Shown: positions 22,698-34,620 of the stretch, piece by piece
Position numbering within the stretch: the first letter of the stretch is position 1
Layout: the number at the start of each line of letters is the position of its first letter
Assembly: GCF_014898055.3 (NCBI RefSeq)
Contig: NW_026555331.1
Coordinates: 111,907,194-111,971,193, forward strand
Length of the DNA: 64,000 bases
Direction: 5' to 3'
Origin: Talpa occidentalis
Lineage: Eukaryota; Chordata; Mammalia; Eulipotyphla; Talpidae
Program-made: the position numbers and the translations under genes
The notes under the pieces: model-generated
Database searches by the model: none
What the model saw: only the letters and a program-made list of their open reading frames with translations
What the model was told of the DNA's origin: nothing

Positions 22698-23479
22698 TAG
22701 ATCTCTGCTGCTACTATTCCTACTTCCATCATCAAGGGTCTTGGATACACAAAACCAAAAATAAGACAAAAAGAAAAGTAAGGGATATTCTCCACTCTCT
22801 CTAAACATTCAGAGGAGATCCCTTCCTCACATCTTAAGCCAGAACTAGAGAATTTCTCATGTGACCAGCTCTTTCTGTATCAATACAGAAAGGGTTTTCC
22901 TCTGAGTTTCAAGCTGTGTTGAGTACAGACTAGGAAAGACTGGAAGGCAAAAAAACATTAAATCCATTACTGGTAGTCTCATCTTCTCTAATATGCCTCC
23001 TATTTTTCACTTACAGGATCTTCAAACATCTATAGATTTTGTAGGTGCTTTCAGTTGGAAAAATAGAATGTGTTTAAATTGTCTTAGTTCAGGATTTAAA
23101 AAAAAACTTACAAGATGCAGAATAAAAGCAAGAATAAAGTGAACAAGGTTGCATGTCAAATTTAGTTACAAAGAAAAGATTGGCATCTCAGTTTTAGGTG
23201 ATAAAACTGTTCCAATGATTTGCAATATATATGTTAAGGGGTGATAAGATTCAGATCTGAATTCCTTAATTCTAAAGAGCAATATACACACAATAAAAAC
23301 CAGCATTCACTTCTCAAGGACTATCTTACTGCTTTTCAAAAAGTTTAGTTTTGTTTTGGATTTGCTTTTTCCTAGGCATATTCATGTACCAGAAGACACT
23401 TCATCTCAAGATGTAATGGTTGAAAACATTCTTAATATGGGGAAAGAAACAGAAAAAAAAAAAAGGAGTCCCTGGCACT
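22698..23479. other. Unassigned sequence
   Basis: No gene recognised. It continues the pre-insertion locus. Confidence 0.5.
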
Positions 23480-24835
23480 TCCAGATAAGATGATCTAAAG
23501 ACACTCACCCTGAGATACATAACTAAATTAAACTGTCAAAAGTTAAAAACAAGGAATCTTTAAAGCAGCATAAGACAATTTGTTATATACAAGGCAATTT
23601 TTATGAGGCTATCAGCAGATTTATTAGCAGAAATTTTGCAAGTTGGAAATTTCCCAGGTGTAGCTATAAATTCAGTGCATCTATGGGAGGTGCTTTATGA
23701 TATAGTCAAGGTGAAGAAAGAAAATAACTTTCCAATTAAAATTACTCTGAATGGCAGAGTTGTCCTTCAGAATTGAAAGACAGGAGAGTTTTCCAGACAA
23801 GAAAAGCTAATGGAGGTCATAGCCATTAGATAGACCTTTTAAGAAATGATGAAGAAAAAAATTTAAAGATGAAATAAAATGAATCAGTACAGGAAAACAT
23901 ATGAAAACATAAGCCTGTCTGGAAATGTCAAGCATAGTAAAACTGAGAATAGTGTTGTAAAGGTGGTGAATTAATAATTTATACACTTAGGGATTAGGTT
24001 TTTAAAGTAATAAAATAACTATAACTACAGTAAATTGTTAATGGGTACACAAAATGATTATATCAAAAAATGTTGTGGGTGATAAAAATGTAGATCTTTA
24101 GAATGTATTCAAATTTAAGTTGTTATCAACTTAAAATATCAATTAAACTAAGAGCTGGTTTTGCCAAAAGTTAAAATAAGTAAATCTTTAACTGGACTTA
24201 CCAAGAAAAAAGGAATGATCAAACAAATAAAATGAGAATGAAAGAGATTAAACTTATACACAAACACAAAAGATAATAAAATACTACTATGTCCATTATA
24301 TGCTAACAAATTATATAATCTAGAAGAAATGGATACATTTCTAGATACAACCTATCAAGATTGAGTCATGATGAAATAAAAAAAGAAATCTCAATACACC
24401 AATTACTATAAAGGATATTGAATCAGTCATCAAAAACTGCCCAACAGAAAAAGCCAAGGATAAGACAGCTAAACTGGTCAATTATACCAAACATTGAAAG
24501 ATTTAATGCCAAAGATTCTCAAACTATTCCGACAATTAGAAGAAGAGGGAAGAACACTTCAAAATTCATTTTACAAAATGAAATTAGAGGCTAATATCTC
24601 TAATGAACTGAAATGTAAAACTTCTCAACAAAAGAAAGGATAAAAATTAAGTAATAAAAATAAAGGATAAATCATATGATCATCTCAATAGATATAGAAA
24701 ATCATCTAACAAAATTCAACATCCATTCACAACAATTATTCTTTACAAATGTTGTATAGCAGGAACACACCTCAACATAATAAAGGTCACATATAGGGCA
24801 AGTCCACAGCTAACACTACACTCACATACTTAAGT
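23480..24835 (+). mobile_element. Old L1 (L1M-type), sense, internally deleted
   Basis: 23480-24060 follows an ancient L1 5'-region order (GCTATCAGCAGATTTATTAG, then GCAAGTTGGAAATTTCCC and the AGACAGGAGAGTTTTCCAGA stretch). 24140-24830 follows ORF2 (AGCTGGTTTTGCCAAAAGTT, then TCATCTCAATAGATATAGAA and ATTCAACATCCATTCACAAC). No usable frame survives. Confidence 0.7.
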
Positions 24836-24844
24836 TTCTGATGG

Positions 24845-25099
24845 ATGGCTATGATTTTCCCCATCTTAGTCACCAAAGTTGATAATCACGATCTGGGGAT
24901 ATATATTGTGATGTTTTTTGGACTGCAGAGCAGTAAAAATTACACTGTTGCTAAGCAGTCAAGGAAACACCAGATAACCAAGAAGCGTATGCTTTCTAAG
25001 GTTCAAAACTCTGGAGCATTCATCTACCTAAACAGTGATGATCATTCTAAATACCCTATTATATGGAAACCTCTGCCAAAAGTGGTTAAAGGCATCTAG
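24845..25099 (+). other. Unexplained 84-codon open frame
   Basis: Reads from MAMIFPILVTKVDNHDLGIY through SSKNYTVAKQSRKHQITKKR to KPLPKVVKGI and a stop. It is a basic, low-stop stretch immediately after an old L1 piece, and its text does not continue as ORF2. I do not recognise a family. It could be a processed-pseudogene fragment, an unusual retroelement segment or chance. No splice or promoter evidence. Confidence 0.25.
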
Positions 25100-25470
25100 T
25101 TTGCTTATATTGATAGAGTCCTTGAAACCTAAAGTTATAATAATCTTATTAAATTAATTCCAATGTTAAAATCTTTCCTGTAATATCACTTATCTGCAGT
25201 ACCATTACTGTATTTTCCATTCATTTCTTTCTCAAAATTTTATTATATCATTTTTTATTGAGATAATATGGGTTGATAATACCATATGATTCAGAAGTAT
25301 AAGTTCATATATCTCAGTATAATTCATGTATCATGTATATTTCCACACCACACTGACCACCACGGCAGCTACATCCTCCACCATAATCCATTGGTTTTGC
25401 TCCTCTCTTTACCCCACACCTTCTACCTCTAGTAGCCTCAACTCTGCACTTAGATTTAAAGGGTTTGTTT

Positions 25471-25768
25471 AGGACCTTCCTGGTGGCTCAGCGGTTGAGC
25501 GCTGGGTTGCGAAGCTGCCCGCAGCCTCTGCAGTGCTGGTTCGATCCCCGGCTGCTCCTGGCCACGGGAGGAGGGTCCCACGTGGCGCGCAGACCTCCTG
25601 CCGCCCGCTGCTCCCCTCAGCAGTGTACTTCAGTTCTTCTGCCTGCTCTACTCCCCGCTCTGGCTCTGGTGAATTCTCTCACCCTCCCGCAATTCTGACT
25701 GTACCCAGTGCTTGTATAAATAAATAAATAAATCTTTTTTAAAATAAATAAATAAATAAATAAAATAA
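25471..25768 (+). mobile_element. tRNA-derived SINE, type A
   Basis: Sense copy inside antisense L1. B box GGTTCGATCC, tail AATAAATAAATCTTTTTTAA and a further AAATA repeat. Perfect duplication TAAAGGGTTTGTTT at 25457-25470 and 25769-25782. The head begins AGGACCTTCC, slightly off the usual start. Confidence 0.94.
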
Positions 25769-26257
25769 TAAAGGGTTTGTTTGGTTTAGATTTGTCTATC
25801 CCTTTGCTTTGTTTCTCTATATTTCACCTATGAGTGAAATCATCTGGTATTTGTCTTTCTCCTTCTAACTTATTTTGCTTGGCACTATCCCCTCCAGTTC
25901 CATCCATGTTGTCTCAAATAAGACTGCATCTTATTTATAGCTGAGTACTATTCCACGGTGTAGTTTATACCACATGTTAATACACTCATCTCTCATTGGA
26001 TACTTAGGGTATTTCCACAGTTTGACTATTATAAATAATGAAAAGAGTAGTGAATATAATCCTTCAAATTATAGTGTTTTTGAATTTTTCAGGTGGTTAC
26101 CTAAGAGTTGGATTGCTGAATCATAAGGTAGACACATTTTTAATATTTTGAGAAATCTCCATGTTGTTTATATAGGCTAGATCAGTCTACATTCTCACCA
26201 ACAGTTTTATAAGGTTTCCTTTTTCTCCCCATAAACTAAACACTTACTGTTTCTGAT

Positions 26258-26538
26258 ATATTTTTTTAAAGATTTATTTATTTATGCATACAAGAGCTGG
26301 AGTACAGGCCAGAGGTGCAGGGGGTGTGTGTGTGAGAGGATTCACCAGAGACAGAGTGGGGAACAGTACAGGCAGACTGACTGAAATACACTGCTGAAAG
26401 GAGCAGCTGGAACAACAGGAGAGGTCTACTGCACCATGTGGGCTGCTCCCTGGCCAGCTGGGGATCAAACTTGTGCTGCAGAGGCTGCAGATTGCTTCAC
26501 TGTGCTGTGCTTAATGTCATGCGCCACCAGGGAGGCCC
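26258..26538 (-). mobile_element. tRNA-derived SINE, type B
   Basis: GAGCTGGAGTACAGGCC tail-side motif with a local GT expansion (GGGGTGTGTGTGTGAGAGG). The flanks TGTTTCTGAT and TGCTTCTGAT at 26248 and 26539 are a one-mismatch target duplication. Confidence 0.88.
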
Positions 26539-27255
26539 TGCTTCTGATCTTTTTAATAGTTGTCATTCTCACAGGTGTGAGGTGGTATCTCATTATGGTT
26601 TTGACTGATAAGTTAAGTGATAATGAGCATTGTTTTCATATGTTTATTGATCATCTGTATATCTTCCTTGGAAAAGCTCTTCAGCTCTTTTGCCTTTTCT
26701 TTTTTTGGATTGGGCTATTTGTTTTTTTGTTGTTGTTGAGTTACAGGTCTTAGATATTAGCTTCTTGTTGGATGTATGATGTGCAAATATTTTCTCTCAT
26801 TCAGTAGGATGTATTTTCATTTTAATAATAGCTTCTTTTGCTGTTCAGAAGCTTTCTCATTTGATGTAGTCCCATTGAATGCCTTTGCTTTTGTTTCCTT
26901 GCCAATGGATTCAAGTCCCTGAAGTCAAAGTTGCTAAACGTTTTGCCTATATTTTCTTCTATATATATTTCATCGTTTCAGATTTTACATCCATGCCTTT
27001 AATCCATTTTGAATTAATTTTTAGGTGTGGCATAAGATATTCATCTAATTTCATGATTTTGCTTATGGCTATCCAATTTTCCCAACCTTTTTTGTTGAAG
27101 AGACATTCCTTTCTCCACGGTAGACTCTTAACTCCATTATCACAAATTAACTGTCCGTATGTGTGGGTTTGTTTCTGGGCTCTCAATTCTACTTCATTGA
27201 TCTGTATGTCTATTTTTATTCTACTATTATACTGTTTTATTACTATAGTTTGTGT

Positions 27256-27756
27256 TATCCAGAGTTGAATACATTTTTATCTAGTGTTAATCATGTAATA
27301 AAGAGCAAAGAAGCTAAAGTATATCTCCATACATTGCCACTTCTCCAAAATGAAATTCCTAAATAACCCTAAGCACTGCATTGAAATATAGCCTGTCTGG
27401 TGTCCTATCCATTCTCCTCCAGGACCTTCATTTATCACATATATATGTTAATCCCTGAAGATGTGAGCAAAAGCCCTTCAATCTGAAGTAACACTTTCAT
27501 TTTGCTGGTTCATTTTTCAGCCTTTACAACTTATTCAAAAATTATTCTAAATGTTTGATGAGATAAATTTTAAAGAATTCCCAAACTATCCTGGAACATT
27601 CATTGATCATATATAAATATTTACACATGCTACTATCTATGAAGGAAAAAAAGACTATTTCTTCAACAAAGAGAGTTTGACATTATTTCTAATGCTTTAG
27701 CTTCTCTATTCTCTTCCAAACGACCCCTACATCACCTGTCAACAATATCCTTTCTT
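27256..27756. other. Unassigned sequence
   Basis: Unique-looking; no gene or repeat recognised. Confidence 0.5.
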
Positions 27757-27770
27757 TCAAAAAAAATTTT

Positions 27771-28035
27771 TTTAAGATTTATTTATTTATTTATACAAGA
27801 ACCCAGGTACAGACCAGATGCGTGGGAGGGTGAGAGGATTCACCAAACACAGAGGGGGGAACAGAACAGGCAGACTGATGAAATACACTGCTGAGGGGAG
27901 CAGCGGGAGAGACAGAAGAGGTCTGCCGCGCCATGTGGGACCCTCGCCGGCCGACAGGGATCGAACCGGCCCTGCAGAGGTTGCTAACAGCTTCACAGTG
28001 CAGCGCTCAAACACCTGTGCCACCAGGGGAGGCCC
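27771..28035 (-). mobile_element. tRNA-derived SINE, intermediate A/B form
   Basis: Tail side ATACAAGAACCCAGGTACAG, with GCGTGGGAGGGTGAGAGGAT linking features of both types. Flanked by TCAAAAAAAA(A)nTTTT duplications at 27757 and 28036. Confidence 0.9.
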
Positions 28036-28052
28036 TCAAAAAAAAAAATTTT

Positions 28053-29790
28053 ATGGAACAGAGCAAGACTATGCTGATGCTCAGACTTTCAGACTGCAAT
28101 TGAATTTCTTCCTTAGTGTTTGATGTTTCATTGGTTGTCTGGCTCAGTAATCACTATGTTTTGTCAGTCTCAAATTATGTTTGAAAAAGAATTTGTTCAA
28201 ATTCTCCATTTCACCTCCACTTAGTGCAACTTGTGCTGGCATGGAAATTATCTTCAAGATTAACATGAAGCTACTCTAAGGCGATAATAATTGCCCTTCA
28301 GTTGGAGTAATTACCTGGTCTTAACCAATTGTCGACTTCTGGATGTTGATAGGAGTCATTCAACAGGTTCTTTATAAAAACATGTAATAATTCTTAAAGG
28401 ATATAACCCCATTTCACAACATGCAATTTTGTTGACCACTCTGTTTAGAAAACCAGGCTCCCTCTGGTTTCCCAGCGCCGATAGCTCATCTTGACGCATG
28501 AGGTCGGCGCTGCATTGGTCATGCCACTTTAGATTACTGGATCTCACAGGATGCTTCAAGGCAGACACACCCCAGAGTGACTCACTGAGTGGGAAGTTTA
28601 AAAAGATGGTTTTCCTCAGCCATCAATTAGATAAACCACATTTTCCAGGAGAAAAACAGTATCTTAAAAAGTTCTTTACAAACAAAGCTCTCTTGCTCAT
28701 AATGCTTTCGGTCAGGTTTTCTTGCAAAGGGAAGGATGACTTTAACCTTAATTGCACTTACAAATTAGCAAGTAACATGTAATGACACCCTTTCCTCCTT
28801 CCTTTCCTACTTTTTTTTTTTTCCTCAGAAGGAGACACTTTCACGATTTTAGCTCTGGTAAAATTAGAGCATTCTTCCTCTTTGCCTCTCCCCTCATAGC
28901 TGTGGTTTGACCAGCCACATGGTAAATAAATTATAGATGCAGGCCTGAGATCTGTTTTCTCTGCCATGGTTGCTCTTCCTTATAAGTTTTCTTTTTACCT
29001 TTATAACTTTTCACCTTGAAAAGATACTAAGGAAAGGACATTTAGAGATTGGACTTTTTATAAATGTTAATTTGGATTTAAGATGAATGTCATGTAGAAT
29101 CAATAATCAAATAAATAATCAAAGGTTTAAATGATTTAAACCTCCTTACTTTATATTTTCCAGTGCTGGCTGCACATTTGCAAAGCACTGGGTAAGTGTC
29201 TCCTTCTGTATTATAAGATTCCAAAGATAAAGGTTATTTTTGTGGTTTCTACTTCCTGGTCAATGTACATAATGTACATTGTACAGTGTACCTAATGTAT
29301 ATTGAGTGACATGTTCAAACACTGACCTTCATCATGTAAAATAATAAATTTTTTTAAATCATGCATGTAAATAAAATATTTTGCACAAAATATTTTAAAT
29401 AAAATCTCATTTACATACACACCTCAAACTTGAGACTAAGATGATTTATAGCTATCCTGGGTCTAAAGACATCTTCTGCATATTTTTAATATAGGCATCT
29501 CCTGGCTCTGTGACCAACAGTTGATTACCACTGTCTCCTACCTTACTTCTCCTGTGATGGAAAGTTACCAGTGGCAATGTGAATACAGGGGTTCCAGGAA
29601 CACTAAGGTATCTTCTAATTGTTGGTCTCTTGGAATTTTGTCCATTTGGAATCAATTTACAGCAGCAAAAGGTAATATGTGCCCAATAAATTTGGGTGAA
29701 AGTTGTACTAATAAATGAGACTGATGTAACAAATGAAAATCAAACAGGTTTATTGTTTGATTATATGTGTGATGAATCTATGTATTGTCC
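28053..29790. other. SINE-free, unique-looking segment
   Basis: About 1.7 kb with no lineage-specific repeat. It contains homeodomain-like AT motifs (GATAATAATTGCC near 28280, GGAGTAATTACCTGG near 28305), local CpGs and the hairpin at 28473-28512. The frames at 28356-28568 (-) and 28498-28782 (+) show no domain. A candidate conserved non-coding stretch, but conservation cannot be tested here. Confidence 0.4.
28473..28512. other. CpG-rich interrupted palindrome (potential hairpin)
   Basis: Arms CAGCGCCGA (28473-28481) and TCGGCGCTG (28504-28512) are exact reverse complements. Inside, CTCAT (28485-28489) pairs with ATGAG (28498-28502) around loop CTTGACGC, with TAG/G as an internal loop. Five CpGs occur in 40 bp of otherwise CpG-poor DNA. 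Confidence 0.75.
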
Positions 29791-29799
29791 CATTTAGGT

Positions 29800-29930
29800 C
29801 TTGTGAATTTTGAGTAAGATGTTATCTTTACTTCACAAAGAGAAAACAGAGGCTCTGTTGAGTAGCTTGTTGAATAAACCCTAGAAAATTGTTGATTCTG
29901 GTTTCAAGATGTGTATTCTTAATAAATAAT
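29800..29930 (-). mobile_element. MIR fragment
   Basis: CTTCACAAAGAGAAAACAGA then GGCTCTGTTGAGTAGCTTG follows the antisense MIR core (ACAGATGAGGAAACTGAGGC). Confidence 0.5.
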
Positions 29931-31172
29931 GCTGTTGCTGATAAGTTATATTTTCTCTCCAGTTTTAGATATTTTGGCACTCTTTTTTATTCCAATTCCA
30001 TTAGCTATTTTTTTGACAGTTAATTCCCAACATAGTTTTGGTATCTGGAAAATAGAGAGATAAAGGGATGTCTCTGGCCTTTAATGGTGGTATTATGATT
30101 CCTTTGGCATGGTCAAAAATGCCAACACTGCCTCTTCTGGTGTATGGAGAGGGGAAGGTGGAGGGTTAATTTATAGTATTTAATATGGATCTGGATAACA
30201 CCATCCAAACCATCTCATATCACTGATATTTTCTTGGGTGTTCTGGTACCTTAGAAGAAGCCTGGGCCTACAGGTTGGATGACTTAAACATGCTGACAGT
30301 TTTAGGACAAATCAAGATACTCTCCTGCTAGACAATAACAGGCACCTGCAGTGGATGTTCATCTGCAGGCAAGGGCTAGTCCCTGGGCATCACTGGCTCA
30401 GCTCACTAAAGGTTCCACGGTGCTGCATGCAGAGCAAAGGCTGAGCAAAATTTAGATACTGATTCTGCTCCTTTCCTCCAGGTCCAAAAGGTCTCTCACA
30501 GGCCTACATCCTGCCTGCCTCCATCCTCTTGTTCCATTTCATTTAATTTCCACTTCCATTTCCATTCCATTCCTTTCCACTCTATTCATCCTCTTAGCTA
30601 TTGCTTATGATTAAATATTATTTCAGGCAGTTTTAGAAGATTGTTTTAGAAGTCAACAAACTGGGTAATGTTTTCTATGAAAATTCATCACAACCATCCT
30701 AATATTCTCCTACATAATGGGTAATTATGGAAAGTTCATTATAAGGCAAAGCAATTAAAAAAGAAAATCACAAAAATACGTTTCCTATCACATTGCATCT
30801 AGGAATCCAGAGGATGTTACACAAACTTTTCTCCTAATACATTTAGAGATTTTTGAGTAACATTTTTTCAAAAACTTTTAGGTTCCCAATTGGTTAAGAC
30901 ATCCTCTAAGGGGTAACAGGCAGGTTATTTAAAAAAAAGCAAATAAGGCAATTCAGCAATAAATGGCAGCACTTCTTGGACCTTGACCCCAAAACAAATT
31001 AGCCATACCTATCATTTAATGCTTATATCAATGCAATATGGAACCCTGATGAGTTTCCTAGAATCTAAAATTACTAAAGCCACTGACCGGATAACTTCTT
31101 GGTAGTTATTAACATTTCTTCCTAAAGAGTTACCATTCTGGATTAAAGTTTACTTTGGGTTGTCTGTAGATT
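29931..31172. other. Unassigned sequence with a pyrimidine-rich tract
   Basis: A (TTCCA)n-like low-complexity tract lies at 30533-30585. Nothing else recognised. Confidence 0.5.
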
Positions 31173-31180
31173 AAGTTTGC

Positions 31181-31476
31181 TTTTTTTTTTTAAGATTTAT
31201 TTTATTTTATTTATTATTTATTTATTCATACAAGCACTGGGTACAGTCAGAAGCGCGGGAGGGTGAGAGAATTCACCAGAGCCAGAGCCAGGAGCAGAGC
31301 AGGCAGAAGGACTGAAGTACACTGCTGAGGGGAGCAGTGGGTGGCAGGAGAGGTCTGTGCGCCATGTGGGACCCTCCTCCGGTGGCTGGGGAGCAGCTGG
31401 GGATCGAACCGGCGCTGCAGAGGCTGCGAGCAGCTTCGCAACCAAGCACTCAACCGCTGCGCCACCGGGGAGGCCC
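31181..31476 (-). mobile_element. tRNA-derived SINE, type A
   Basis: Antisense copy with a TTTTTTTTTTAAGATTTATT tail and terminal GGGGAGGCCC. Short duplication AAGTTTGC at 31173-31180 and 31477-31484. Confidence 0.92.
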
Positions 31477-31484
31477 AAGTTTGC

Positions 31485-32298
31485 ATTTCTTTTCACAGCA
31501 AAAGATTAAAGCATTCTGAAGGCAATGCTGGGTAATAAAATTGGAATGAGGAAGCAACTGACTGCACATTTCTTCCTCAGAGTTTTCTATTACAGACCCT
31601 CACCTCCATTCATCTACTCTACCATTTGTAAGAATTATGAAAACTGGTCAGACAGACAATCAGTATTAATGCTAAACTAGTTTTGTCATTCAATAAATGT
31701 GTTACTACCTTAATATCACTACTTTCTAAGTCTAGATCTACAAAATATGTAGACAACACTGAAATTTATTTTTGTTACTTACATCTAATTTGAATTGTTT
31801 CTAATGAGCTACCAGGAACACTGCCATAAAAACAGAAATATTCTTATTTTCCAGTCACTGTTGTTGAAAATTAAGTATATGTTTTCTCAAAGATAATAAT
31901 GCTGTTTTAAATTGGAAAAGTAAAGGTATTGTGATTCACCTGCCAGTGAATTAATGTATAAGTAATACCAAGATATTTTCTTTGCGTAAAGATAATTCAA
32001 AGTCAATAAAATTTTCCCATGGTGGAAATATTAGACCCAGAGAACTTTACAGAATAGTTATAACACATATTTAAGGAATAATAATTTCATTTTTGTGCAA
32101 AACTCTTCCAGGAGAATAGAGAAATAGAGAATACATCTTATTTTATTAGTTCAGCTCTTTGATGTTCAAACTTAGAATAAATAAAATATATATTACAAAC
32201 ACACTTTTGAACACAAATGAAAAATATTAGCACTTCAATAAAATATTATCTGTATATAGTAACATATAAGAAATTAATACATCATGACTAAGTAAGTT
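31485..32298. other. Unassigned AT-rich sequence
   Basis: No gene or named repeat. Confidence 0.5.
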
Positions 32299-32402
32299 TA
32301 TCCCACTTCAGCAGCACATACACTAAAATTGAAATGATGCAGACATTAGCATGGCCCTTGCCCAAGGACTGCATGCAAATTTATGAAGTGTTGCATATTT
32401 TT
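32299..32402 (+). pseudogene. U6 snRNA pseudogene (5' part of a U6/L1 chimera)
   Basis: Full-length U6-like sequence: CACTTCAGCAGCACATACAC, TAAAATTGAAATGATGCAGA, CATTAGCATGGCCCTTGCCC, AAGGACTGCATGCAAATTTA and TGAAGTGTTGCATATTTTT. It has substitutions and a small deletion before ATTAGCATGG. U6 is the catalytic spliceosomal snRNA; this copy lacks recognisable upstream PSE/TATA elements and carries many changes, so it is a retropseudogene. Confidence 0.92.
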
Positions 32403-32660
32403 CACTTGTATGTGGAGTATAGAGAAACAAAACAAAGGGACGCATGAAACCAAACTAATAACAATCCCCTAGAAATCCAACTGTAGAATTAAGGCTATCA
32501 GAGGGGGAGAAAGTGGGAGAGAGCAAAGTGCAGAGGAGGCACAATGGGCTATGGTGGAGGACTATGTGTTCCTTAGTGAGTGTGACGTGGTTACCCACAC
32601 CTGAAGGGTGCGATGCTATACCTCTGAATCACACACAATGCTGTAAACCAATGCTACCTC
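32403..32660 (+). mobile_element. L1 3' end fused to U6
   Basis: Directly after the U6 T-run: CACTTGTATGTGGAGTATAG, AGAAACAAAACAAAGGGACG, then a GAGGGGGAGAAAGTGGGAGA tract and a decayed 3' UTR ending near a short A-rich run (32660-32668). This is the pattern of L1 ORF2 end plus 3' UTR. The abrupt join suggests template switching of the L1 reverse transcriptase from L1 RNA to U6 RNA. Confidence 0.75.
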
Positions 32661-32670
32661 AAGAGAAAAA

Positions 32671-34199
32671 CTGTTTATGCAAGGAATGAAATGTTGGTTT
32701 AATAATTGAAAATCACCTACTATAGTTTATATTATTAAAAGGAGATGATTATTAATCTGGTTAAGAACACACAAACAAAAAATGTACAACAAACATCAAA
32801 CATAAAAATGTAAGATTGAAGGGAGTTTCTTTAAGATTAGAAATAGATAAAGATACCTGCTACCATCACTTTTCTTCAACCATACACTGTGGGATCTAGC
32901 CAATGTAATATAGCTGGAAAAATAGAAATAGGAGCAATAAGGAGGCAAAAGTATCTTTTTTTGTGCAATTGATATCACTTTCATCTTAATATAGAAAATT
33001 TAAAAGAAATTATAAAAAAGTTAAGATTTTTAATAAAGTTTGACAATTTTTGATATAAAAGGAAGTTGTATTTCTATTTAAGAAAAAGCAGTTATAGCAT
33101 GTTTTTAAAGGAATTTTTTGTGAGAAACTAATAATTTAAAAATACTTAGGAATGATTCTATGAAAAGCCATGTAAACCTTGAATGAAGCAAATTATGAAA
33201 TCTAGATAAAAATCTTCAGGAATGACCTAAATAAGTTGAGAGGAAATCCAAGAAGCCTGAGAAAGGGTACTTTTCTGATTCAGACCTACTTGGCTCACAG
33301 CCAGACCGAATCCTATAATATCACCTGTGGTGATTTTCCTAGTCCTTCCTCAAAGGATGTAATAGTCATTTATCATTGGGAAAAGGAAAAATTCAAACAT
33401 GTTAAGGACTGATGGGCACATGGACTGGCTTGACATGAAGTGGCCAATGGTATTCCATTTAGGATGCGGGCATGTAGAAGTAATAATAAGAATCTCTACT
33501 GAGTTTCAGCTCATGGAGTGTCCACTGAGTTCGTGGATCTAATCCATAGTCATTTCTCTTAGTCCTGAATTTTACATACAAACAATATATTTGGTAGTTA
33601 GTATAACCCTCACTTTTCTTTCTTGATCTGTAGAATAAGTTATCACAGCAGGGTAAACTGGGTTGAAGTCTCTGAAACTTCTCTCTTTCCATTGGCCAAA
33701 ATAGTAAATTATAAATAATACTGCACCTTAGAGTGAAGGGTAGATGCCAAAGATGAATACCACCCATAAAGTTTTAAAATGTGCCAGAGTGGTGACTTCC
33801 ATCACATGTCACTTAATTAACCTGTATGACCCTACAAAAACTAGATATCATGGTAGATGATAGCAGTGCACTATAAACCTAACCAAGGGGTACCCCCCAT
33901 CAGTTTCTGTGCTGGATGAGATATCTTTGCTAGAGAGAATTAGTACAGCTTTCTAAAGAAAAACAAAATTGGGAAATTGGTGGTGGTATTAGGATGGTTG
34001 GACTATCAGATGTCAATATTTATTATTAAGATGTAGGAAATAAGAGGCAAAATTTTGCTACAGAAGCAGAAAAAATCAATGATGGAGAAGAATAGAGAAC
34101 ACAAACTCAAACAAACATGAAAACTTGAATCACAAGAGTGGTTCTTAGAGACCCTTGAAGGAAAGTTAGACTGTTTAGTAATTGTGTTACGAGAATTCA
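32671..34199. other. Unassigned AT-rich sequence
   Basis: No gene recognised. The 102-codon antisense frame at 33459-33767 has no domain and atypical composition. Confidence 0.5.
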
Positions 34200-34620
34200 T
34201 TATCTTTTAGTTTATACAAAAATAAAATCCAATTGGACTAAAGATTTAAATATGAAAGATAAAAATGCAGAACTTTTACATGGTAACATAAGAGAACACT
34301 TATATCAGGTTAGGGAAAGATTTCCTAAAAATGACACAAAAAACATAAACCATAGGGAAAATTGATAAGTTTGATTATAATTAAGAACTCATCATCAAAA
34401 GTCACTAAAAACAAAGTGAAAATGTAATTAGAAAATTAGAAAAATATATTTGAATTTATGTAGTTACAAAGAATTAGTATTTGTGAAATATATAAAGAAA
34501 CCCTATAGAACAATGTGAAACATTAAAACTTTCATTTTTGAAGCAAAAATCTGAGCAGCTATCTTTTACAATATGAATATACATCTTTTAAAACATTTAT
34601 AATAAAATGAGAAATGTAGA
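34200..34620 (+). mobile_element. Old L1 ORF2 fragment, sense
   Basis: Decayed text equivalent to ORF2 after the KINSKWIK motif (GGACTAAAGATTTAAATATG, then AGGGAAAGATTTCC and TTGATTATAATTAAGAACTC). Confidence 0.6.

Larger units (their letters stand above)
25215..27255 (-). mobile_element. Old L1 3' end/ORF2, antisense, split by two SINEs
   Basis: Antisense L1: 3' UTR text from 25235 (TTTATTGAGATAATATGGGT), then CTGAGTACTATTCCACGG near 25942 and the region equivalent to the ORF2 C-terminus. The minus-strand frame 26959-27186 reads YGQLICDNGVKSLPW, then SLFNKKGWENW-like text and [12 protein letters not shown]. Interrupted by SINEs at 25471-25768 and 26258-26538. Confidence 0.85.

Noticed and set aside
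32299..32402. Functional U6 gene
   Set aside because: Several substitutions, a small deletion, no visible upstream promoter elements, and fusion to an L1 3' end.
33459..33767. 102-codon antisense frame
   Set aside because: No domain, atypical composition and no flanking gene structure.
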